DNA of 6,265 bases, from positions 1 to 6,265 of the forward strand of contig JAQGMQ010000832.1 in NCBI GenBank assembly GCA_028292305.1, read 5' to 3'. A program made the position numbers and the translations under genes. Within the stretch, counting starts at the first letter, position 1, and each line of letters opens with the position of its first letter. Origin of the DNA: Rhodoferax sp. GTDB lineage: Bacteria; Pseudomonadota; Gammaproteobacteria; Burkholderiales; Burkholderiaceae_C. The notes beneath the pieces were generated by a model. It ran no database searches and was not told the DNA's origin. It saw nothing but the letters and a program-made list of their open reading frames with translations. This document shows positions 1 through 6,128 of this stretch, in pieces.

Positions 1-39
1 TGTCCCCTCTCCCGCGTGCGTGAGAGGGCCAGGGTGAGG
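1..39 (+). repeat. REP-like palindromic repeat, unit 1
   Basis: A hairpin is formed by CCCTCTC (5-11) and GAGAGGG (22-28), with two further C/G pairs inside the loop. It is followed at once by the tail CCAGGGTGAGG (29-39). This hairpin-plus-G-rich-tail layout is common in intergenic REP-like elements of beta- and gammaproteobacteria. The same layout recurs at 6129-6160 and, inverted, at 69-113. There is no T-run after the stem, so it does not look like a simple intrinsic terminator. The left edge may extend beyond the window. Family membership is by recognition only. Confidence 0.6.
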
Positions 40-68
40 TTCGGCAGTTGGCGCAGGGATATTTCTAA

Positions 69-113
69 CCCCCTCACCCGAACCTTTTCCCCCGTACGGG
101 AACGAGAGCAAGG
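69..113 (-). repeat. REP-like repeat, unit 2, inverted and degenerate
   Basis: The segment begins with CCCCCTCACCCG and continues to a perfect 10-bp palindrome CCCGTACGGG (91-100), then AACGAGAGCAAGG. Read on the minus strand it resembles unit 1: a G/A-rich arm, a C-rich arm, then CGGGTGAGGGGG as the tail. It is therefore a diverged inverted partner of unit 1, about 30 bp away, similar to the paired head-to-head arrangement of BIME-type repeats. The arms have several mismatches, so this copy is decayed. Confidence 0.5.
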
Positions 114-140
114 CAAGCCATCCCAACGCCGCGCACATTC

Positions 141-214
141 AAAAAAGACGGTGCGAGCGAAGCCGGTATCTGACCGTTCCGCCCATCAAAACCGAGAGTG
201 GACACGGCTTCGAC
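141..214. repeat. Direct repeat, copy A
   Basis: This copy matches 419-487 on the same strand. The best block is 18 identical bases, AACCGAGAGTGGACACGG (190-207), preceded by GCCCATC (181-187) and followed by TCGAC (210-214). The resemblance extends left to an A-run followed by GACGG (141-151), with a diverged GC-rich stretch between. On the minus strand the order is conserved block, then the inverted pair ACGGT/ACCGT (148-152 with 173-177), then six T, which looks weakly terminator-like. The element is not assigned to any known family. Confidence 0.6.
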
Positions 215-418
215 CCAAGGCACCATCACCTGTCGAGCAGGCCACTTCATGTTAGCCACCGAGCCCTGTCGGTGTCGTCACCCAGTCGCCACGATCCATG
301 TAGGACGGCGCGTTGGCGCTATGTTTCCATTCGGCGACAACCACGGCGCCCAACAAGCCCACGCCCATGGGCGCACGCCGACAGGGTGCCAGCGTGCGAC
401 GGAGCCAGGGACAAATAT

Positions 419-487
419 AAAAAGGACGGCGCGGGCAGGGCGCGCGGGGCGCCGGCCCATCGAACCGAGAGTGGACACGGAATCGAC
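419..487. repeat. Direct repeat, copy B
   Basis: This is the second copy of the unit at 141-214. It shares the 18-base block (463-480) at an offset of 273 bp, GCCCATC at 455-461 and TCGAC at 483-487. On its left is an A-run (419-423) followed shortly by GACGG, as in copy A. The GC-rich middle has diverged but again allows pairing (GGCGC 428-432 with GCGCC 449-453), so on the minus strand a possible stem precedes a T-run. Shared ends with a diverged centre suggest an old duplication or two insertions of one repeat. Confidence 0.6.
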
Positions 488-629
488 GATCTGACGTCAC
501 GCCGTCAGTGTCTGAATCTTAGGGCATCAGGATAAACCCGGAGTCACGACGAGGTAATCGCTTGTTAGCGTTTGCAAGCGGGACGGCAAGGCACCCCGGC
601 ACAAAAATCTGGTCAAGCAACAAAATCTA

Positions 630-658
630 TTGCAAAATAGCACGATCGTTCGTTTTAT
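630..658 (+). promoter_or_regulatory. Candidate promoter of the tetR-led operon
   Basis: TTGCAA (630-635) and TTTTAT (653-658) are separated by 17 bp. Each matches the sigma-70 consensus (TTGACA, TATAAT) at four of six positions. Transcription would start near 665, only about 10 nt before the ATG at 675. That fits the lack of any Shine-Dalgarno sequence there and argues against the in-frame TTG at 630 as the start. The boxes are weak and this is a prediction from sequence alone. Confidence 0.4.
635..656. promoter_or_regulatory. Candidate TetR operator (imperfect palindrome)
   Basis: An imperfect palindrome is centred between 645 and 646, with core ACGATCGT (642-649) and outer arms AAA (635-637) and TTT (654-656). 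Eight of the 11 symmetric pairs from the centre to 635/656 match. It lies entirely between or over the candidate -35 and -10 boxes and directly upstream of a TetR-family gene, the usual position for autorepression. Many TetR sites have this size and an AT-armed palindromic form. Binding is inferred, not shown. Confidence 0.4.
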
Positions 659-674
659 TTTGTCGACCCACGCC

Positions 675-1430
675 ATGTCCACCTCAGCCGTTCCCGTCAA
701 AGCCAGCCGCGCCGATGCGCGCGATGCCCGTGACGGCAGCGCCGAAGGCCGTGCCTCCATCAAGGGCCGTCAGACCAAGGCCGCCATCGTCGACGCGGCC
801 CTCGGCCTGGCCAGCCACATCGGGCTCGAAGGCTTGAGCATCGGCGCCCTGGCCGAGGTCACGCAGATGAGCAAGTCGGGCGTGTTCGCCCATTTTGGCT
901 CGCGTGAAGAGCTGCAGATTTCGGTCGTGCGCGAGTATTTCAGCCGCTTCGAAGACGAGGTGTTCTATCCCGCCGTGCGGGTGCGCCGCGGCCTGCCGCG
1001 CGTGCGGGCGCTGTTCGGCAACTGGATGAAACGCGTGGCGGTCGAATTGCAATCGGGCTGCATCTTCATCAGCGGCGCGGTCGAGTTCGACGACCGGCCC
1101 GGCGCCGTGCGCGATGCGCTGGTGGGCTCGGTCAGCACCTGGCTGGCCGCCATGAACCGCGCCGTGGTGCAGGCCAAGGAGATGGGCGACCTGCGGGCCG
1201 ATGCCGACGAGCGGCAAATCGCATTCGAAATCCACGGGCTGATCCTCGCGCTGCATTACGAGGCCCGTTTCCTCAAGCAGCCCGGCGCCGTGGAGCGCGC
1301 CAACACCGGCTTCGCCAACATCCTGGCGCGGTACGGCGCGCCCCAGGCCGATGCCGCCCCACCCGCCAAGAAGTCCGCCCCGAGCCGCGGCCCCAGATCA
1401 ACACCATCCCCATCGAGCCCCAAGGAGTAA
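675..1430 (+). CDS. TetR/AcrR-family transcriptional regulator
   Basis: A 251-aa DNA-binding repressor-type protein. The TetR_N domain spans roughly residues 33-82: the helix with KAAIVDAALGLASHIG, then LSIGALAEVTQMSKSGVFAHFGSREEL, where the turn and recognition helix (about S66-F74) show the typical S-K-S-G-V-F-x-H-F pattern. The C-terminal ligand domain contains GCIFISGAVEFDDRPGAVRD, a pattern I associate with TetR_C_13-like regulators, and it presumably binds a small ligand. The first ~30 residues are a variable extension, and the last ~30 are a Pro/Ser/Ala/Lys-rich tail. ATG 675 is preferred to TTG 630 because the TTG overlaps the candidate -35 box; neither has a clear ribosome binding site. 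The gene ends 4 nt before the acyl-CoA dehydrogenase gene, so it is cotranscribed and probably controls this beta-oxidation operon in response to an acyl-CoA or fatty acid. The family is certain, the ligand inferred. Confidence 0.93.
   Translation: MSTSAVPVKASRADARDARDGSAEGRASIKGRQTKAAIVDAALGLASHIGLEGLSIGALAEVTQMSKSGVFAHFGSREELQISVVREYFSRFEDEVFYPAVRVRRGLPRVRALFGNWMKRVAVELQSGCIFISGAVEFDDRPGAVRDALVGSVSTWLAAMNRAVVQAKEMGDLRADADERQIAFEIHGLILALHYEARFLKQPGAVERANTGFANILARYGAPQADAAPPAKKSAPSRGPRSTPSPSSPKE
1422..1427 (+). promoter_or_regulatory. Ribosome binding site fixing the dehydrogenase start
   Basis: AAGGAG lies at the very end of the tetR coding sequence, next to its TAA stop, 7 nt before ATG 1435. 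It decides the start of the dehydrogenase: the upstream in-frame ATG at 1351 lies within tetR, has no such site, and would add a Pro/Arg/His-rich stretch unlike the family. Confidence 0.85.
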
Positions 1431-1434
1431 AACC

Positions 1435-3231
1435 ATGCCGACCTACAACCCGCCTCTGCGCGACATGCAATTCGTGATGCACGAGGTGCTGCACATCACC
1501 GACGAATTCGCCAAGATGCCGCGCCATGCCGAGGTCGATGTCGACACCATCAACGCCATCCTGGAAGAAGGCGGCAAGTTCGCCGTCGACGTGATTTTTC
1601 CGCTGAACATCAGCGGCGACGAAGAAGGCTGCGTGCTCGACAAGACCACCCACGAAGTGGCCACGCCCAAGGGCTTCAAGCAAGCCTTCAAGCAATACGC
1701 CGAAGGCGGCTGGCCCGCGCTGGCCTGCGACCCCGAATACGGCGGCCAGGGCCTGCCGATCGTGGTCAACCAGTGCTTCTACGAGATGCTGAATTCAGCC
1801 AACCAGGCCTGGACCATGTACCCCGGCCTGACGCACGGTGCCTATGAAGCGCTGCACGCGCACGGCACCGATGCGCAGAAGAAGACCTACCTGCCCAAGC
1901 TCACCAGCGGCGAGTGGACGGGCACCATGTGCCTGACCGAGCCGCACTGCGGCACCGACCTGGGCCTGCTGCGCACCAAGGCCGAGCCGCTGCCCGACGG
2001 CACCTACAAGATCACCGGCAACAAGATCTTCATCAGCGCCGGCGAACACGACATGGTGAGCAACATCGTGCACCTGGTGCTGGCCCGCCTGCCGGGCGCG
2101 CCCGAAGGCAGCAAGGGCATCAGCCTGTTCATCGTGCCCAAGTTCAACGTGGGCGCCGAAGGCACGCTGGGCACGCGCAACGGCGTGTACTGCGGCGGCA
2201 TCGAACACAAGATGGGCATCCGCGGCAATGCCACGGCGCAGATCGTGCTGGACGGCGCCATCGGCACGCTGGTCGGCCAGCCCAACAAGGGCCTGCAGGC
2301 GATGTTCGTGATGATGAACGCCGCGCGCATCGGCGTCGGCATGCAGTCGCTGGGCCTGACGGAGGTGGCCTACCAGAACGCGCTGGCCTATGCCAAGGAC
2401 CGCATCCAGGGCCGCGCGCTCACCGGCCCGAAAGACAAGGACAAACCGGCCGACAGCATCATCCACCACCCCGACGTGCGCAAGATGCTGCTCACCGCCA
2501 AGGCCTATGCCGAAGGCGGCCGGGCTTTGAGCCTGTTCTGCGCGATGCTGATCGACCGCGAACTGCACCACACCGACGAGAAGGTGCGCAAGGATTCCGC
2601 CGAAATGGTGGCCCTGCTGACGCCCATCGTCAAAGCCTTCATCACCGACAACGGCCACATCGCCACCAACGCCTGCATGCAGGTGTTCGGCGGCCACGGC
2701 TTCATCAAGGAATGGGGCATGGAGCAGTTCGTGCGCGACAACCGCATCAACATGATCTACGAGGGCACCAACACCATCCAGTCGCTCGACCTGCTGGGCC
2801 GCAAGGTGTTGGGCAACAACGGCGCCACGCTGAAGAAATTTGGCCGCCTGGTCGGCGCGCTGGTGGAAGAAGAAGGCGTGAACGAGAAGATGGCCGAGTT
2901 CATCAACCCGCTGGCCTACCTGGGCGACCAGATCACCAAGTTCACCACCGAACTGGGTTTCAAGGGCTTCCAGAATCCCGACGAAGTGGGCGCCGCCGCC
3001 GTTGACTACCTGCGCGTGTCCGGCCACCTGGTGTTCGGCTATTTCTGGGCGCGCATGGCGCAGGTGGCGCTGCGCGAGATCGCGGCCGGCAACACCGACC
3101 CGTTCTACGCCGCCAAGGTGCAGACGGCGCGTTTCTACTTCGCCAAGCTGTTCCCCGAAACCGCGACGCTGATGCGCACCGCGCGTGCCGGTAGTGCGGC
3201 GCTGATGGACACCGACGCCGCGTTGGCCTGA
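1435..3231 (+). CDS. Acyl-CoA dehydrogenase, long form with C-terminal extension (FadE/DmdC-like)
   Basis: A 598-aa FAD-dependent acyl-CoA dehydrogenase that oxidises acyl-CoA to trans-2-enoyl-CoA in the cytoplasm and passes electrons to ETF. The N-terminus, MPTYNPPLRDMQFVMHEVL, matches the short AcylCoA_DH_N leader of this subfamily. The flavin/substrate motif MCLTEPHCGTDLG lies at 165-177, FGGHG at 418-422, and YEGTNTIQS holds the expected catalytic base Glu443. From about residue 465 to the end is the extra helical domain of ~600-aa members, absent from ordinary ~380-aa dehydrogenases. Proteins of this type are often labelled 3-methylmercaptopropionyl-CoA dehydrogenase (DmdC). With a hydroxyacyl-CoA dehydrogenase/hydratase in the same operon, a fatty acyl-CoA substrate is more likely, but chain length cannot be read from the sequence. 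The gene is second in the operon, 29 nt before the DUF2147 gene, and is intact. Confidence 0.95.
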   Translation: MPTYNPPLRDMQFVMHEVLHITDEFAKMPRHAEVDVDTINAILEEGGKFAVDVIFPLNISGDEEGCVLDKTTHEVATPKGFKQAFKQYAEGGWPALACDPEYGGQGLPIVVNQCFYEMLNSANQAWTMYPGLTHGAYEALHAHGTDAQKKTYLPKLTSGEWTGTMCLTEPHCGTDLGLLRTKAEPLPDGTYKITGNKIFISAGEHDMVSNIVHLVLARLPGAPEGSKGISLFIVPKFNVGAEGTLGTRNGVYCGGIEHKMGIRGNATAQIVLDGAIGTLVGQPNKGLQAMFVMMNAARIGVGMQSLGLTEVAYQNALAYAKDRIQGRALTGPKDKDKPADSIIHHPDVRKMLLTAKAYAEGGRALSLFCAMLIDRELHHTDEKVRKDSAEMVALLTPIVKAFITDNGHIATNACMQVFGGHGFIKEWGMEQFVRDNRINMIYEGTNTIQSLDLLGRKVLGNNGATLKKFGRLVGALVEEEGVNEKMAEFINPLAYLGDQITKFTTELGFKGFQNPDEVGAAAVDYLRVSGHLVFGYFWARMAQVALREIAAGNTDPFYAAKVQTARFYFAKLFPETATLMRTARAGSAALMDTDAALA

Positions 3232-3260
3232 GCCCCGGTGATCAACCGTTGGAGACAAAG

Positions 3261-3695
3261 ATGAAAAATACATTCACGGCTTTTCTGTTGTCGGCCAGCC
3301 TGGGCTCGGCGTTTGCGCAGATGTCACCCCTGGGTGACTGGCACACCACGGACGAAAAGACCGGCGAGATCAAGTCGCAGATCCACATCGCCGAATCGGG
3401 TGGCGTGCTCAACGGCCGCATCGATAAGCTGCTGCGCAAGGAAGCCAGACAGGATGCCGTCTGCGTGGAATGCAGCGACGACCGCAAGGACAAACCGATG
3501 CTCGGCCTGGAGATCATCCGCGGCGCCAAAAAGGCCGATGGCAAGGACGTCTGGGAAGACGGCAAGATCCTCGACCCGGAAAACGGCAAGAACTACACGC
3601 TGCGGCTCACGCCCATTGACGGCGGCAAGAAGATGGAGGTGCGCGGCTACATCGGCCCGTTCTTCCGCAACCAGACCTGGACGCGTGTCCCCTAA
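3261..3695 (+). CDS. Secreted DUF2147 family protein
   Basis: A 144-aa protein with a signal peptide: MKNTFTAFLLSASLGSAFA is a short basic start, a hydrophobic stretch and an A-F-A motif, with likely cleavage after A19. The mature part is a single DUF2147 domain: G25-x-W27 near the start, a CVEC pair at C68/C71 that could form a disulfide or bind metal, W98-E-D-G-x-I-L-D-P-x-x-G-x-x-Y (98-112), VRGYIGPFFR (127-136) and a terminal TW-TR. The family is small, exported and of unknown function; the spacing of motifs suggests a beta-rich fold. ATG 3261 is chosen because GGAGA (3251-3255) sits just upstream and it gives a proper signal peptide; the in-frame TTG at 3249 would precede it. It sits inside a beta-oxidation operon, 15 nt before the next gene, so a link to lipid handling or envelope state is possible but unproven. 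Confidence 0.92.
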   Translation: MKNTFTAFLLSASLGSAFAQMSPLGDWHTTDEKTGEIKSQIHIAESGGVLNGRIDKLLRKEARQDAVCVECSDDRKDKPMLGLEIIRGAKKADGKDVWEDGKILDPENGKNYTLRLTPIDGGKKMEVRGYIGPFFRNQTWTRVP

Positions 3696-3710
3696 TTTTC
3701 AGGAACAACC

Positions 3711-6110
3711 ATGTCTCGATTCCAAGTGAAAAAAGTCGCCGTGCTCGGCGCGGGCGTGATGGGCGCGCAGATCGCGGCGCATCTCGTCAACGTCAAGGTG
3801 CCCGTCATTCTGTTTGATCTGGCAGCCAAGGAAGGTCCGAAGAATGGCATCGTCACCAAGGCCATCGACGGCCTGAAAAAGCTCAAGCCTTCGCCGCTCG
3901 GCCTGCTGGAAGACGCCTCGCTGATCCAGCCCGCCAACTACGAGGAACACCTCGCGCTGCTGAACGACTGCGACCTCGTCATCGAAGCCATCGCCGAGCG
4001 CATGGACTGGAAGCTCGATCTCTACCAGAAGATCGCGCCGTTCGTGGCAAAGCACGCCATCGTGGCTTCGAACACGTCGGGCTTGAGCATCACCAGGCTC
4101 AGCGAGGCGCTGCCCGAAGAGATCAAGCCGCGCTTCTGCGGCATCCACTTCTTCAACCCGCCGCGCTACATGTACCTGGTGGAGCTGATCGCCACGCCGA
4201 CCACGCAGCCGCAGATCCTCGACGACCTGGAAACATTCGTCACCAGCGGCCTGGGCAAGGGCGTGGTGCGCGCCAAGGACACGCCGAACTTCATTGCCAA
4301 CCGCGTCGGCATCGCCGGCATGCTGGCCACGATGAAAGAGGTCGAGAACTTCGGCCTGACCTACGACGTGGTCGACGACCTCACCGGCAAGAAGCTCGGT
4401 CGCGCCAGCTCGGGCACCTTCCGCACGGCCGACGTGGTGGGCCTGGACACCATGGCCCACGTGGTCAAGACGCTGCAGGACAACCTCGACGACAAGACCG
4501 ACCCCTTCTACGGCAGCTACGGCACGCCCGAAGTGCTGAAGACCTTGCTGGAGATGAAGAACCTGGGGCAGAAGAGCAAGGCCGGTTTCTACAAGAAGGT
4601 GGGCCGCGACGTGTTGCGCTTCGACCTCGCCAGCAAGGACTACGTGGCCGGCGGTCAGAAGGCCGATGAGGTCTATGCCCGGATGCTGAAGAAACCCGCG
4701 GCCGAGCGGCTGAAGCTGCTGCGCAACAGCGAAGGCCCGCAGGGTCGCTTCCTCTGGGCCACGCTGCGCAACAGCTTTCACTACGCTGCCGTGCACCTGG
4801 CGTCGATCGCCGACACGGCGCGCGACGTCGACTTCGCCATGCGCTGGGGCTTCGGCATGAAGCAAGGCCCGTTCGAGCTGTGGCAAGAGGCCGGCTGGCT
4901 GCAGGTGGCCGAGTGGATCAATGAAGACATCCAGGCCGGCAAGACGTTGTCGCCCGCGCCGCTGCCCGATTGGGTGTTCAGCGGCAAGGTGGTCGGCGCG
5001 GGCGGCGTGCACACGGCCGAGGGTTCGTGGAACCCGACGACCCAGGTCTTCGAACCCCGCCGCGTGTTGCCCGTGCATGCGCGCCAGCTGTTCCCGGAGA
5101 CGGTGCTGGGCAGCCAGGCCGGCGGCTTCGAGACCGCGGGCACGACGGTCCACGAGGACAAGGGCATCCGCCTGTGGACGCTCGACGGCGAGGTGTTGAT
5201 CGCCAGTCTCAAGACCAAGATGCATGCCATCAGCCCCGAAGTCGCCGAAGGCCTGCAACAGGCTGTGGCGCTGGCCGAGCAGGATTACCAGGGCCTGGTG
5301 ATCTGGTCGGGCGACGAACCCTTCAGCGCCGGCGCCGACCTGCAGGCCATGCTGCCGGCCTTCATGGCCGTGGGCGTGAGCGCCATCGACGAGGCCGAGC
5401 ACCACCTGCAGACCACCATGCTGCGCCTGCGTTATGCCAGCGTGCCGGTAATCTCGGCGATCCGCGGCCTGGCGCTCGGCGGCGGCTGCGAAATGGCCGT
5501 GCATTCGGCGCGCCGCGTGGTGGCGATGGAGAGCTACATCGGCCTGGTGGAGGTGGGCGTGGGCCTGGTGCCCGGCGCCGGCGGTCTGGCCTACATCGCC
5601 CGCCGCGCCGCCGAGAACGCGGCCATGTCAACCGACAAGGACATCCTGAAGTTCCTGACCGAAGGCTTCACCGCCGCGGCCATGGCCAAGGTCGGCACCA
5701 GCGCGCTGGAAAGCCGCAAGCTCGGTTATCTGCTGGACAGCGACATCATCGTGCCCAACAAGGACGAGCTGCTGTTCGTGGCGCTGAACGAAGCCCGCGC
5801 CCTATTCACCGCCGGCTACCGCGCGCCGCTGAAGCGCCAGTTTCCGGTGGCGGGCCGCTCGGCCAAGGCGACGATCCAGGGGCAACTGGTGAACATGCGC
5901 AACGGCGGTTTCATCAGCCAGCATGACTTTCATATTGCGAGCCTGATCGCCGGCGTGGTGACGGGGGGCGATGTGGATGCGAACACGCTGGTGACGGAGG
6001 AGTATGTGATGGCGCTGGAGCGAAAGGCGTTCTGTGCGCTGCTGACACATCCGAAGACGCAGGAGCGGATCATGGGGATGTTGAGCACGGGGAAGCCGGT
6101 GCGGAACTGA
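3711..6110 (+). CDS. fadN: Bifunctional 3-hydroxyacyl-CoA dehydrogenase/enoyl-CoA hydratase (FadN type)
   Basis: A 799-aa cytoplasmic enzyme that hydrates trans-2-enoyl-CoA and oxidises the (S)-3-hydroxyacyl-CoA to 3-ketoacyl-CoA with NAD+. Domain order is dehydrogenase first, hydratase last, the reverse of E. coli FadB and the same as Bacillus FadN. The NAD fold has GAGVMG at 13-18 and Asp36 after the second strand. The dehydrogenase residues Ser123, His146 (HFFNPP), Glu158 and Asn197 (NFIANR) keep the spacing of classical enzymes. Helical dehydrogenase C-domains follow at about 190-290 and 340-440. The crotonase part starts near 485: FSAGADL (538-544), LGGGCE with Glu594, and VEVGVGLVPGAGG with Glu614; the 20-residue spacing of the two Glu matches active hydratases. 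AGGA (3701-3704) precedes the start. From about 5925 the codon choice changes (see findings), although the protein end looks normal. The symbol follows domain order. Confidence 0.95.
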   Translation: MSRFQVKKVAVLGAGVMGAQIAAHLVNVKVPVILFDLAAKEGPKNGIVTKAIDGLKKLKPSPLGLLEDASLIQPANYEEHLALLNDCDLVIEAIAERMDWKLDLYQKIAPFVAKHAIVASNTSGLSITRLSEALPEEIKPRFCGIHFFNPPRYMYLVELIATPTTQPQILDDLETFVTSGLGKGVVRAKDTPNFIANRVGIAGMLATMKEVENFGLTYDVVDDLTGKKLGRASSGTFRTADVVGLDTMAHVVKTLQDNLDDKTDPFYGSYGTPEVLKTLLEMKNLGQKSKAGFYKKVGRDVLRFDLASKDYVAGGQKADEVYARMLKKPAAERLKLLRNSEGPQGRFLWATLRNSFHYAAVHLASIADTARDVDFAMRWGFGMKQGPFELWQEAGWLQVAEWINEDIQAGKTLSPAPLPDWVFSGKVVGAGGVHTAEGSWNPTTQVFEPRRVLPVHARQLFPETVLGSQAGGFETAGTTVHEDKGIRLWTLDGEVLIASLKTKMHAISPEVAEGLQQAVALAEQDYQGLVIWSGDEPFSAGADLQAMLPAFMAVGVSAIDEAEHHLQTTMLRLRYASVPVISAIRGLALGGGCEMAVHSARRVVAMESYIGLVEVGVGLVPGAGGLAYIARRAAENAAMSTDKDILKFLTEGFTAAAMAKVGTSALESRKLGYLLDSDIIVPNKDELLFVALNEARALFTAGYRAPLKRQFPVAGRSAKATIQGQLVNMRNGGFISQHDFHIASLIAGVVTGGDVDANTLVTEEYVMALERKAFCALLTHPKTQERIMGMLSTGKPVRN

Positions 6111-6128
6111 GCACGCATTCCTCTTCCT

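Larger units (their letters stand above)
114..629. other. Intergenic region without a convincing gene
   Basis: No reading frame here shows codon bias like the downstream genes, a recognisable domain, or a credible ribosome binding site. Short frames on both strands overlap one another and have low-complexity Arg/Pro/Ala-rich translations typical of chance frames in GC-rich DNA. The stretch does hold structure: a direct repeat (141-214 and 419-487), an inverted repeat (263-275 with 375-387), a 6-bp stem CTGACG/CGTCAG (491-508), and a near-palindrome at 559-580. It could be a decayed mobile element or noncoding repeat DNA. No tRNA, rRNA or CRISPR signature was seen. Confidence 0.6.

Noticed and set aside
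198..494. Short open frames on both strands of the upstream intergenic region
   Set aside because: They overlap each other, lack ribosome binding sites and recognisable domains, and cross the repeat units, so they are treated as chance frames.
491..508. Stem CTGACG/CGTCAG as a regulatory site
   Set aside because: A 6-bp stem with a 6-nt loop, far from the promoter and with no second copy, is within chance expectation for this composition.
630..674. TTG at 630 as start of the TetR protein (15 extra residues)
   Set aside because: The codon coincides with the candidate -35 box and the extension spans the palindromic operator; ATG 675 gives a normal TetR N-terminus.
1351..1434. ATG at 1351 as start of the acyl-CoA dehydrogenase
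   Set aside because: It lies within tetR and adds a Pro/Arg/His-rich stretch unlike the family; AAGGAG at 1422-1427 points to ATG 1435.
1914..3005. A 363-codon plus-strand frame overlapping the dehydrogenase in another phase
   Set aside because: The product is almost entirely Arg/His/Gln/Gly/Pro, typical of a frame-shifted reading of GC-rich coding DNA.
3249..3260. TTG at 3249 as start of the DUF2147 protein
   Set aside because: GGAGA at 3251-3255 would lie inside the coding sequence; ATG 3261 has correct spacing and gives a standard signal peptide.
1795..3273. A 492-codon open frame on the minus strand across the acyl-CoA dehydrogenase
   Set aside because: Same reason: compositionally biased Ala/Gly/His/Val translation, no motif or ribosome binding site, and a clear real gene on the other strand.
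3699..5504. A 601-codon open frame on the minus strand across the fusion gene
   Set aside because: Its translation is a low-complexity His/Ala/Gly/Arg/Gln-rich string with no domain, lying antisense to a gene with intact catalytic motifs. Long antisense frames are expected where the sense gene has strong C/G third-position bias.
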